DNA from: Siphonodentalium dalli
Taxonomy: Eukaryota; Mollusca; Scaphopoda; Gadilida; Siphonodentaliidae
Assembly (NCBI GenBank): GCA_032622095.1
Contig: CP136069.1
Coordinates: 11,054,036-11,118,035, forward strand
Length of the DNA stretch: 64,000 nucleotides
Direction: 5' to 3'
Part shown: piece by piece, positions 21,011 through 32,800 of the stretch
Position numbering within the stretch: position 1 is the stretch's first letter
Layout: every line of letters begins with the position of its first letter
Program-made: the position numbers and the translations under genes
Notes under the pieces: generated by a model
What the model saw: only the letters and a program-made list of their open reading frames with translations
Told to the model about the DNA's origin: nothing
Database searches by the model: none

Positions 21011-22112
21011 CATGTAAAATGGGCGGGGCTATATAAGGACATCACTTCTGTCGTAGATCCGATGTTATAAAGTAAGAGTTCATGTAAAATGGGCGGGGCT
21101 AAGGATATCACTGCTGTCGTGGATCCGAGGCTAAGGGTGGATACACACATTCATGTAATTTCTGTATGTAAAATACATGTATTTTACATGGCCACACCAA
21201 TAATTGACAACATTAATCACCTGCGCGCGAGCGGTTCATTGTTAACAGGCCAGACTAGTGAGCAGTGCTAAGCGAAGTCAAATTGTCTTCTATCAGTACA
21301 TTTAAGGCCAGTCCAAAACATGTCTTCTCTCACGGATGCGGAAATTAGTCAAGTATGTGTGATATCTGGCATTTTATTAATGCACGAACACCAGAAGCCA
21401 TACGTCTGGCATATACAGGCTTGATGTAGAACATGTTCAACCATGATGCTTGTTTGGGTGGGGTCTCGAACGCTTCAAATCGCTAAGGGACTTAGTTGAA
21501 TGTATCGGTCGGAATAATCTGGGCAAGAAGGTACAATATGATATGTTTTACTTAAATAGCTCAGAGTTAGCCACCCCCGCCTGGTAGCTTTCGGGGTCAT
21601 ATATAGCCCCCGCATGCGTCGGGGAAATCCTGATCCACCACTGCTACAAATAAGAGAGGACTGGTAATTATTTAAATATAAAGTCTACCATATGGGTTAT
21701 CACACGAACAATTATTTTAAGTGGCCTGGCGACTCGGTCCAAGACAACGGCTTATCTGCATTCCGACTTAATTGGAACTAGAACTCAGTGCGTTCAACAC
21801 GTAGGCAATGATTGGGTTGTCAGTTGACACATATTACATCGTCTGTATGATCCATGTAAAACGCCAAATACAAGATAATTACAGAGATTACATGCATGTG
21901 TGTATCCACCCTAAGGTAAGAGTTCATGTAAAATGGGCGGGGCTAAGGACACCACTGCTGTCGTAGACACGAGGTTAAGGTAAGAGTTCATGTAAAATGG
22001 GCGGGGCTAAGGATATCACTGATGTCGTGGATCCGAGGCTAAGGTAAGAGTTCATGTAAAATGGGCGGGGCTAAGGAAACCACTGCTGTCGTAGATCCGA
22101 GGTTAAGGTAAT
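21011..22112 (+). repeat. Five extra copies of the exon 3' end and donor
   Basis: Copies start near 21012, 21082, 21924, 21988 and 22049. Each carries TGTAAAATGGGCGGGGCTAA, a variant of GACATCACTKCTGTCGTGGA and, in most, CTAAGGTAAGAGTT with the splice donor. Most still translate as CKMGGAKDI..VVDPRLR. An unrelated TIR insertion (21136-21910) separates the second and third copies. Confidence 0.9.
21136..21910. mobile_element. 775-bp TIR insertion with CTAAG target duplication
   Basis: The ends GGTGGATACACACA and TGTGTGTATCCACC are flanked by CTAAG at 21131-21135 and 21911-21915. It inserted precisely into the donor region of one duplicated exon end, so it post-dates that duplication. No transposase frame was seen. 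A 5-bp target duplication does not identify the superfamily on its own. Confidence 0.8.
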
Positions 22113-22881
22113 AGTCCATACTATTAATACAGAATATATTCCTATATATGTCTTGTTTGAATTAAATTTCTTATGTGTATTAGCCTAGACCAGGGACGTG
22201 GTCAGTACCGTCAGATGGTATCCGTTGGGGGGGGGGGGGGGGGGGGGTGCACACCTTGAAATGACGGGTGACAAACATGGCATGCAGGAAAATCGTGCAT
22301 GTGATGAATTCGTAAATTATTAGTGTCCCTTCAAGTAATTTAAAATAGTTATTAGTCACCTGAGGTAACAGCACACTAAGATGGGTGACAAACATGATTC
22401 CATGAAAATATCGTCACCGCTGATAACAATATAAAAAAAGTCGACAAACGGTGCGCGGAGTTTGTCCGGAATTAACTTTGGCAGGGACGCCGCTGAAACC
22501 ACATTCATCTTATATCGTTGGGTACGCACTATATCACCACAAATATCGCCTTGATAATCTTTTGGAAACGCGTTATATCTCAGGTTCTCTGGTAATGATT
22601 AGCCTGAAATTTTGTGTGTCGAATACTCAAATATGCATCAGGACATGGTCAAAATATGGGCGCAATCGCTGATATATTTGTAAACGCGCCATAAGCGGGA
22701 CAGATAAACTACGCGCACGCAACGCACACATTATTTTTGGGTAATCAATCAATTCTGATAACTGACGCGGCAGTAAACAAATGTTGTTGTTGTTGGAATC
22801 TTATGATATGGGGACCATCGAATCGGATTGAGTAAATTTAACTACCAATGGCAATACATCAACGAATGACTATTTTTGCAG
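22113..22881. other. Last gene 1 intron, remainder
   Basis: It contains a G homopolymer of about 20 bases (22228-22247). At 22784-22841 a fragment (ATGTTGTTGTTGTTG then TATGGGGACC) resembles the right end of the element at 38504-38946. Otherwise unrecognised. Confidence 0.5.
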
Positions 22882-23014
22882 GGTGAGGGGAATTTCTGGA
22901 CTGAGGGTGGCGGACGCATCCATTATGCCAGACGTCATTGCTGGTAATACCCACGCGCCCACGATAATGATTGGGGAGAAGGCAGCCGACATGATTAAAG
23001 AAGACAACATATGA
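22882..23014 (+). CDS. GMC oxidoreductase terminal exon
   Basis: It encodes [36 protein letters not shown] and MIKEDNI, then TGA at 23012-23014. This is the invariant C-terminal block of GMC enzymes: G-L-R-V-x-D-A-S-I-M-P...G-N-T-x-A-P-x-x-M-I-x-E-K-A-A-D. It carries the second active-site residue (Asn in GNTHAP). The acceptor is TTTTTGCAG before 22882, with codon phase matching the previous exon. The protein ends soon after the conserved block, as in many animal relatives. The stop codon is the first base triplet of a TGACGTCA octamer that begins the adjoining minisatellite. Confidence 0.95.
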
Positions 23015-23375
23015 CGTCACACAATAAATACAACAAATGACGTCACACTACAAATACAACAGTGATTAGGATTGCAGAGCAGACAACAAATGACGTCACA
23101 TAACAAATACAACAAATGACGTCACTCTACAAATACAACAGTGATTGGGATTGCAGAACAGACAACAAATGACGTCACACTACAAATACAACAGTGATTG
23201 GGATTGCAGAACAGACAACAAATGACGTCACACTACAAATACAACAGTGATTGGGATTGCAGAACAGACAACAAATGACGTCACACTACAAATACAACAG
23301 TGATTGGGATTGCAGAACAGACAACAAATGACGTCACACTACAAATACAACAGTGATTGGGATTGCAGAAAAGAC
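23010..23375. repeat. 53-bp minisatellite with a TGACGTCA in every unit
   Basis: Eight TGACGTCA octamers occur (the first at 23012, the last near 23326). Units combine GACAACAAATGACGTCACAC, TACAAATACAACAGTGATTG and GGATTGCAGAACA. The last four units are almost identical. TGACGTCA is the full CRE palindrome bound by CREB/ATF-type bZIP factors. AATAAA at about 23025 could serve as polyadenylation signal for gene 1. Confidence 0.88.
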
Positions 23376-23514
23376 ATGTTCAGACTTTTAGCTAAATTTA
23401 TGTGAAACCGACTAAGAGTTTTATTGTAGTGCGTAATATAACTCGCCTGGGACGAGAAGGGCAACGCGAACTGTATGCTATTTGGTACGACGCACCCATT
23501 GTGTTTACCTTGTG

Positions 23515-23868
23515 CCAATGCATTCTCTTATATATGCGAGTCGACCATAGGTCGCATCGCATATAAAAGAGAATGCATTGGCCTAATAATATTTTACAAT
23601 TTTAATAATTTTTTCTTGTATTCTTTAAGAATTTTATAATTTCACCCGTACAGAGCCCCAGACAAACATGAGCAGACGACACTCTTCTATATGCTTCTAT
23701 ATATATGTGTGGGGCTCCCTGCAGGGTAATGGATGTTTTTTATTTTATGTCCTAAAAATTGTAATAAAATTTTATAAAAAAAATAATAAAAAATTGTTAG
23801 GCCAATGCATTCTTTTATATATGCGAGGCGACCTATGGTCGACTCGCATATATAAGAGAATGCATTGG
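23515..23868. mobile_element. Double-hairpin core with family C interior
   Basis: Hairpins at 23515-23581 and 23802-23868. The interior (TTTCACCCGTACAGAGCCCC and GTGGGGCTCCCTGCAGGGTA) matches the family C elements at 10950 and 12321. The outer GTGACCCGCC termini are absent, so this is a core without its usual ends. Confidence 0.82.
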
Positions 23869-23879
23869 CACAGGTTTGA

Positions 23880-24737
23880 AAATAGGTTGAAAATATAGGC
23901 TAGAGGTGCTAGAGGGCACCTGTGATTTTCCAGCTGCATCCCGCCCCCTTTTAACCAAGCCGAACTCGCAATGTTGCGTAATTTCATTTGCTTCCCACTC
24001 GTGTATGGCTTGGGATTTCCTATTGTGGGGAGGAATCATGAAACAATTTGAAATATGAGCCTGAACACTGCAAAATCCTAACATCTATAAACGTCTAACT
24101 CCATGAAAACTCAGACTTCGATTTGTGTTTTGTTTTAAACATTGTTTAAATCCGAACCTGACTAAAATTTGTAGTCTTAGAATATACATGTATAGGTCTA
24201 ATTACGACACATTCAGGCCGCCATTGTGTTTGTCTGTTTGATTTATTAGTAATTTGTAATTGATTAGCAGTTGCTGACAGGCTAACGATTAGTGAGGTGT
24301 GAGAACAATTAAAATGTTTAATTTTACTCCTCAAGATTTCCAAAATGACACTAAGATTGGAACATTCCCATCGAAAGTTTTGACCGAATGTAGGAAATTC
24401 CCCGCTAATTACCCCCACCCCATATCAACGCCCGAGTCCCTGTTACAACAGCCGTTTTATGTCTAGTTTTATTATATATTCTCGACTCGCGACGGGCGTA
24501 GCATCAAATGACCCCTTACGTATTCTTAACGAATGCCCACGGGTAACTGCGGGTAACTCTTATATTTTGAATATTTATGTCATCTGTATATTATGTTATT
24601 TATAACCCCAGCAACAATGGACAGATAAGTGAACAAAGTATTGCGATAAGGACTACCTATATTGTTGAAAAGAGTAATTGTTTGGATTTGGAAATAAAAA
24701 TATGTTTGCACCAAAGAATGCCCACGGGTATTCTTAA
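23880..24737. other. Intergenic, nothing recognised
   Basis: Downstream of gene 1. The open frames on both strands carry no recognisable features and no repeats were noted. ATGCCCACGGGTA occurs twice (near 24534 and 24719). Confidence 0.4.
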
Positions 24738-24948
24738 CCCTTTGAGTGCCAGGTCCGATTTTTGTATCAACCCATATACCCTGTGCCAATGCATAGGTCG
24801 CCTCGCATATATAAGAGAATGCATTGGCCTAACAATATTTTTATTTTTATTTTTATTTTTTACAATTTTAATATATTTTATTATATTCTTTAACAGACTT
24901 ATTGTGTAGGTTTAGGGCTGATAATATCGGCCCCTGGCACTCAAAGGG
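24738..24948. mobile_element. TTAA-type MITE, family D, 211 bp
   Basis: Termini CCCTTTGAGTGCCAGG and complement (24933-24948) with TTAA on both sides (24734-24737, 24949-24952). Only a shortened left hairpin (24785-24827) remains of the core: the first arm has lost its outer part and the right hairpin is missing. The outer TIR differs from family A after the shared CCCTTT. Confidence 0.85.
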
Positions 24949-24952
24949 TTAA

Positions 24953-26049
24953 AAGAATGGCAATCTGCATGGGCGTTCAAATACCACTCATGCGAACAAA
25001 TCGTTTGAGCATTCTGCCAGATAAGAGACGTATTAGGATAAAGGGGTAACACGCCGGTGGGTTTTAATTGCACATCATTTGTAGTTTTCAAACGGGATCC
25101 GTATTGTGCTGTACCAATAATGTGGTATCATTGTTGCATCTTATTTGATGTCTGGACATGGTTTTTTATCGAAAATCGAATCTCATGAAATTGCCCAAGT
25201 GATTTAAATATGTTAATTCTATATACATTGGTACCTAGGCGCTGAATAATTAATGTAGGAAATAAAACGTACTTCGCTTTCAAATCACATAACGTCTGCA
25301 TTTAATCAGTGTTTGTGCGATGTGTTGAATATACCACAGAGAGGTAATGTGTGTACATGCGTGTGGACAGGTAAACTAACTACGGATGATTGACGGCTGT
25401 GGGAACAAACTGTAGTACCGATATGGCGTGCATAATTGTGTAAATTTCTCTTACAAATGTCATGTAAGTGATTTTGTGACTTTCTTGGACATTTCATGAC
25501 ACTGCCTGAATTTATTATAATTTTCATTTATTTATAATTCCCAACGTGAGCGAAGCGGCCGGGCGCGTGTGGCAGAAAGCAAGCCGGTCGCCGTGAAAAT
25601 GTTTGGAACTATTCTATGTGATAGTTGCGGGTGGTTGTATACGAATGTAATTGTGTGTGCTCTGATATGCTATGTCAGACTACATGCATGCGAAGTTATG
25701 GTATGGCTGTACATGTGTACGTATGTGCGTGTGCATGTTCGTGGCCACGTATGCGGGTGGAAGTCATCAATAAATTGTTGGAAAATCAATCTAATATGAA
25801 ATGTCCAATGTTGTGTATGGGCATGACATTTCCGACTGTTGAACATGTTTACCAAATTTAGTTTGGGGGGGGGGGGTGAGACACCCAACCAAAACCTCCT
25901 TGTCACGACGTCCCTCCGGGCTGTCCACGAGATTTCCAGCTGATATAACCGATGGGTTGTGAAACGAATCGACCCTTTTCGTTAAGTCCCTGGGTATATC
26001 ATAGATGGGAATATGATCCGATTTAAAGGTGTAAAAAAATGGACACCCA
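24953..26049. other. Intergenic, nothing recognised
   Basis: Small open frames only. A G homopolymer lies at about 25863-25875. No repeat or exon can be supported. Confidence 0.35.
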
Positions 26050-26393
26050 TACGAAGACCTATACGACCTATACGAAGACCAGCTGTTTTATGAGTCTTCT
26101 GCCTGCTGCTATTTTACAGGCGCTTCACTAGAGCGGCTTACGGATACCCAACAACCAGGTACCAATTTCTCGTTTGGGTACGACGCAGCGAGCACAATAC
26201 ATGTGACCTTATCCAAGGGTCACAGCCTGGCGCGAGATTTGAAACAGCGTATGACTATATATAGCACACATACCGCTTAATCCGGCCAAGCCACTGTTGC
26301 GGAGACGATAGTCCACCGGCGGGGCGCGAACTCATGCCGGTGCGTTGACACCATTACAAGTCCCACACTCTAACCACTTGGGCTACCACTTCC
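26050..26393 (-). mobile_element. tRNA-derived SINE (tRNA-Thr-like head)
   Basis: Read on the minus strand from about 26389, the sequence AGTGGTAGCCCAAGTGGTTA then GAGTGTGGGACTTGTAATGG looks like the 5' half of a tRNA. There is an A box (complement of 26370-26382) and an anticodon loop resembling CUUGUAA (tRNA-Thr UGU). A B-box-like GGCATGAGTTCGCGCC lies at 26323-26338. The T arm is imperfect and a body of about 270 bp follows toward 26050, so it is a SINE or tRNA pseudogene rather than a functional tRNA gene. The 3' limit is approximate. Confidence 0.65.
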
Positions 26394-27225
26394 ACATAAT
26401 TAGGAATTAGGGAGCTAAATGTGTTCAAGAGTCGGGCAGCGAGTGCACCGTGGAATTCTAAAGGTGAAGGTAACTGAAGAATGACCTTCACCTGATACAT
26501 GCGACACGTTATTTCGGCCAATTTGGCCGGTTACTTCATGTGACTTTTTCATCTGACGTGTGTGTCGGATAATTGATCTGGAGGATTTATGTAAATGTTA
26601 GCCCAAACTACATTTCCAAGTAACGATGGTTTTGTTGTTTATTTTGAGGAATAATACCGCGTCAGATGAATTCAGCCCAAATATGTTAACAGTTGTCGTG
26701 TCAAACATTCGGCAGTAGGTTAGCGTTATTTAGTATTTGTGGATGTCCTTTAACATGGGGAAAATAGACTACTGCGCTTGAACGAGCATGTGAATTTGTC
26801 GTTTTTAATGTACAGCAACTTGATAATCAATAACAGAGGCATTCTCTGTCAAATATGGTCGCTCTATTTACGGTATTAATTGCGGAACTTTCTAAAGTAA
26901 ACTACGCGTAAACGGATACATACGGTAAATTCTAGAATGTGCCGGAATCGGCCTAATCGCCCCAGGGCCAACTCGCCCAGTCGACGTGTGTCAATTCGGT
27001 ACCTACTATAACATGTACCCGAGTCCGATACGGAATAAAAGATGTATACGGGTGTTATATAGCGTTTGGTCCGTTGTTTCTCAATGAATATTATTGAAAT
27101 TTGGTGTATATGTCCGGGCTGGGACATGGAATACAACAACGTTTGAATTGTTTTTAAATTTACAAATTTGTTGATTTTATTCAATTTGTTTTCGTTCTGA
27201 AAACACACTATAAAGTGTATATAAT

Positions 27226-27530
27226 ATAATAACGAACACGAGACATACATAATTTATAAACTGTTAACAAAAGATATCAAATTCAATACATGACAAAGAT
27301 GACTCAGTGGAGTTTATAAAGTGAACATAAAAACATTGAGGTAAGCATCTTTTTAAGGAATGCAACTTTATTTAATGATAATAAACACATAAATTAAAAT
27401 AACAAACATGAGACATACATGATTTATAAACTGTTAACAAAAGATATCAAACTCAATACATGACAAAGATGACTCAGTGAAGTTTATAAAGTGAACATAA
27501 AAATATTAAGGTAAGAATCTTTTTAAGCAT
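27226..27530. repeat. Direct duplication, about 130 bp, 171-bp period
   Basis: The segment with GAGACATACATAATTTATAA, AAAAGATATCAAATTCAATA and GACTCAGTGGAGTTTATAAA at 27226-27355 recurs at 27397-27527 with a few substitutions. Confidence 0.85.
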
Positions 27531-29462
27531 TACTAAACCGTTTAGCACAGACCACAGTCCACTTCACTCATCCGATCATCACCAAACTTCATATTTATCT
27601 TGATATTGATCTATCAAATGAGAGCTATCAAATATTTTTTTAATTTCATAGGAAAAAATGGTCGCCAGCGGCCATATTGCATTTACGTTATATTTTATCG
27701 CGTCATGTCGATATCTAGTATTACTTAGAAATTTCACCTTTCCAGATTCATAATTGCTCCATTGACTGTAACAGATGAAATTATTCCCCTCTTCGGATAG
27801 AGTGTCACTGAAACTTTATTTTGTCAGACTGTCTGTATAATCACTGATTATATATGGCAATAATCTGTAATAAGATGTAGCACTATTTTATTTTATATTT
27901 ACATGCAGTGCTGTTTTTATACATCAATTCTAATCCCCCTAGATCATCATGTGATCGATCATACATCGCGCGAGGACCTGGTTGAATTAAGGGGGGTTTT
28001 TATGGATCACTTCTGTCCTCAAGCTAGATTATACTTATGACATTTAATGGCATGTTGCTAACGTGGAGGGTTAGATATGCTTGAGAAACCACCACTCTTT
28101 AATTCACACCAAGTTCTCAGCTGTCATGTTCGGATATTAGAACCCATAGCCATGATATATGGTTTATTTTGTGTATACTAGTAATATAGTTATTTTCAGT
28201 ACCTTTATATACCAGTACTGTGTATAACAATGCATATAAATTAATCCATGTATACATGTATATTGATTCAACGGATTCAGTGGTTTTGTCCATCAGTCTA
28301 TCAAATTTGCGGGGAAAACATGGCCACAAGCAGTACACCCTGCTAAATTTCGAATTTGAATCAATTGGCGCACCCTGCAGCCAGCTTTTATTGGAGAACT
28401 TTTTCTTATGTGGATATTTTGGGTCACCGCTAGATGTGAGCCATATTTTGTTCTCAAACTGTCCTTGTGAAGACATCACTGCCAGCGGTGATCTTCAATT
28501 TTACTATTTTTATGGCTAAATAATTTGGTTGATCCTACAGACGACACCCCTTGTCCGATCGTCATCAGATTCCACAATTATCTTCTGGATAACCAGGGTG
28601 AGAGTAATCTAATTTTCCCGAATTTCGTTAAAAAACATTACCACAGGCAGCAATTTGGTATCTTACTCTTTGATCCTCTTTTGCATGACTGAATTGTTTA
28701 GCAACTGTACAGACATATCCCTCGTCTGGTTTTTATATACATGTACATATCTCTTCATGCGGATAGCCAGTATTACGTAGGTACTCCAACTTTCTGCATT
28801 CCTGTCATCATTTGAAATATAAATATTTACCTGATACATGCACCCTTCAAAATTTGTTTCGTCGTATCTATTTTAATGACCCGTATGGTAATATTGATAC
28901 AGATATATTTGTCAAACATTTCTTTGTACAATATACAGGTATTTAGTTTGTAACTAAATCTAGAAATATATAATAGTAGCTCGTGGACCCCACTTCGTCC
29001 GGGATGTTCCCCTCTGATTTTCGGAGAAATGCGCGATTTAACCTTGAATTGACTATTTTAAAGGTGAAGGTCATGTCGGGTTAAAGGATGACATCGCGTT
29101 TATTTGATTTGTACATAACATCTAAATAATTTAAACTGGTGAATGAATGGGGGAATGGATTTTTGTGAGCGGGAAATTTATTTAACTAGCTGCTGTAGTT
29201 CTGGATTTTTCCAGATCAAATTTGGCTGTGAGATAGCCCTGTCGTAGACTTGGGGAGTTATTTTAAAAAGTAAACACATGACCTATGATTTTTCTTGCAT
29301 TTTCGTGATAAACTGGTGTCAATCTAGCTGGGTAAACATCACTGGTATGGCCTGCAGGCTCTTCAATTCAGTGAATTTGGCGGAAACGCTAACACTGTCG
29401 CCTATGGTTATTTCTTACAAACAATTGTAGAATCTCACCAAAAAAAAACCGCTTCATAGTGT
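27531..29462. other. Intergenic, nothing firmly recognised
   Basis: Overlapping open frames on both strands at 28117-28519 show no family features. Phrases such as TCCGATCATCACCAAACTTC recur in degenerate form around 27570 and 28550 and suggest old repeats. Confidence 0.35.
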
Positions 29463-29865
29463 TGACCCCGGGGGCCTATACTATAGAATACAATTTGTGT
29501 AATAGCAGGCTTATTTGAGCCGTACAGAAGGTGTCGAGTACTACGGACCACTGTAATCTAACAGCGAACGCGATTTCTTGTAAATCACAAAAAGACGGCA
29601 AATCGAGTACTATCGACCACCGTTCGTTGAACGCACATCTAAAAATTTGTGATTTTGTCAAGGAAAATTACTCTAATGATATATGCGAATGATATGGCAA
29701 TGCCTATTTGTGTCAGTTGGTGAGTGATTTAGTTGATGAATAAAGGTACATTATGTGTGACTAGTTTCCGATACTTGGGTTATTTTGACCACAATTGCGC
29801 ACGATGAAAAGTAATTTTTTCAGTATCGTGTGGAATACTTACCATTTTTAGATGTCTTATGTTAT

Positions 29866-32800
29866 AGATAGATAGATAGATAATGATTTATTGGCAAAAA
29901 CATCCACACGAGGACAGTTTGCTAATACAATGGATAATAGTATACAAAACATGTGATACTAAAATATACAAGAACAAAATTACATAATATGCTAAGATGT
30001 ACAAGGAGTCTCATGATCATGTATCATATTTATGGTTTCCTAACTGTTATTTGCTCAGCACGAGTATCGAAGAAGCGACGGATCAGTTTACATATTATTC
30101 GTGTTAGAGTGGGACAGTCATTTGTCAATATAGTAGTAAATTGATCGTTGGCGTTAATGCGTTGAAAATTCGGATTATGGTTAACCATTGATTCGAGAAG
30201 CTCTCTTCGTAGTTGTGAATATGCAGTGCATTCCATAAGGAAATGTATTTCATCTTCTACGACATCATCGCAGCAAAACACACACTTTCTATTTTCTAAT
30301 ATTACTGGGGGCTGTAAATGACGCCCCTTTTCTATAGCAAGTACATGGTTACTGATTCTGAATCTGGTGAAAGCTATTCTGTCTTCCAATGATTTCGCGT
30401 TCATAAGATAGGGCTCAAGCCTATACTCTTTCTTGTAAAGCCGATATGTTCTGAGTTTGTTGCTGCCTCATTTTGAGCAGTCGTCACTCAGGCTAGCTTG
30501 GAAGTACTCGTTATAGCTATTTTGTAAAGATTTTCGGAAAATTTTCGTTATCATGTCGGTGGCGTGACCAGTCTCTGGTAATGTTAACCCTAGAGATTCG
30601 ACTGATTTGAAAATTGATTTTGAAGATAATACCGTCCGTTGTTCTTTAACCGCATTTCGTAGAAGTTCGCAGTCCGAACGCGAGGTGACACTGATAGCAT
30701 AATTCGACATTCTGCAAGCTGCATCTATATACAGAGGATAGCTGCCTAGTTCTGCACGGACAGCATTATTTGATGCATATTTTCCAGCACCTAATAAACG
30801 TTTGCAAAATTTAATATGAACTGATTCACATGCTAGGAGATCGTGATTTTTATATGTTATCTCGACACCCCACAGTTCACTGCCATACAGAATTATTGGT
30901 TTGATCAGTTTATGGAACAGTTTGAGTGAAGTTAATAATGGGAGAGGTGATGTATGGTTACACGCATTGAATAGTGAGTACATCGCTTTGAGCCCTTTAG
31001 CGCTTAAGTTTGTGATAGCTTTTGTGAACTTGCCATTACTAGAAAAGGTTATACCAAGGTACGTATATTCCCTGACATTTTCGAGTTTGATCTCAGAGAT
31101 ATGAAAGGATGGAATTATTGTTGATTGTCTCGCCCGAAAAATCATGCATTTAGTTTTTTCCTCGTTAACTTTAAGTTCATTCGCATCAGTGTATAGTTTC
31201 AGTTTGTTTAGACAGTTTTGGAGTCCCGTGGAACTATCAGACAATAGAACGAGGTCGTCAGCGAAAAGAATATGATTGCACTGACTATCCCCGATCGTCA
31301 CTGGATCACACGATTCGTCAACTATATTCCTAATGTCATCGATAAATATTTTGAATTAATTCGGTGATAATATGTATCCTTGCCTGACCCCAATGGTCGA
31401 TAAGCAAGCAGGTCCAAGTCCTCTATTTGTCTTAGTTGTGTAACAACTTGAAGAATATAGTGAACGGATTATACGCAGTGATTGGCCCTCTACTCCGATG
31501 TGTTGCATTTTATCGAAGAGCAGTTGCCTATTCACGGTATCAAATGCGTTTCGGAAGTCTATAAAGGCAGCATACAGCGGTCGCTTCAGTGACTTATATC
31601 GTTGAACTATGGCATGCAGCACAAACGCGCTATCAATTGTACTCTTTCCTTTAGAAATTCCGAATTGATTTTCACTAATAATTTTATTTTTTACAAGAAA
31701 ATCTGTTAATCTACGGTTTATAATTTTATTAAACAGTTTCCCAATTGTGGAGCTTAATGCTATAGCGCGGTAGTTATTCGGATCACCCTTGTCACCTTTT
31801 TTGTGGATTAAGCTGAGAATTGACTCGCTCCATGCAGTTGGGTAGTTCCCTGTGTGAAGAATTATGTTAAATATTTTGGCAAAGCCATCACTCATTAGAG
31901 GAACAACCACCTTCAAAAGCTCATTCGATATCTGGTCTGGTCCCACTGATTTATTCGATTTCAATTCTCTAGTGGCGGACAGAATTTCCTCTACCGTGAT
32001 AACTTCATCATTCATTTTCACAGCAGGCGAGATGCCCGAGGAGTTCATGTTTTCGTCAATGTAAATATTAGGTGAATCTGTACAAAAAAGTGACCTGAAA
32101 AATTCAACTGACCTATCAGCGTCTAAGTCATTTTCGGTGACTTTATTTTTTCGCAATTGTGATATTATTTCCCAATATTTCTTGGGATTATCTGTTTCTA
32201 GGGTATCTAAGCTATCATATAAGCATTCGTAAAAATCGCGCTTTTTCTTCTTCAACTCGCGTTTGTATGCCTTTCTATTTACGTGGAATTTTATCCGGAG
32301 TTTCCCGTCAAAGGGATTATTTCTCATATCGATAATTATTTTTGCTAGATCGCGTTTCAAATCTTTACATCTACCGTCAAACCATGGTCGTTTTCTGGGA
32401 GTAGTTTTTCGTTTGAGTGATTTTCGAGCGCATGCATGAACGTTTATGTCATGTATTAATTGCATGAAATCCACTGTAGCAAGTGTTGTTCCTTGTTGAT
32501 CTCGCGAGTACTGATAACTGTTAAAGTCTATCTGTCGCTCGTGTATTGACTGTGTTTGAGTTATGTCGTATACTTTCTGCCGACTTAATTCAGTCCATTT
32601 TAAGCGGAGTTGTGGCTGTGTATATTGATATTTCGTTAATGTCTTGGAACACCGTTTGCTTGGGTGTTTTAGATGTAGAACCAATTGACAATGGTCAGAA
32701 AATTCCGTGGGTAATTTGACGCAAAAATAATCAACCGACTTTAGAAAACAATCACTTATAATTATGTAATCAACCACACTGGCACCGTTGTACTGGTAGC

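Noticed and set aside
26300-26393. Functional tRNA-Thr gene
   Set aside because: The T arm and variable region are imperfect and a SINE-like body follows; I call it tRNA-derived.
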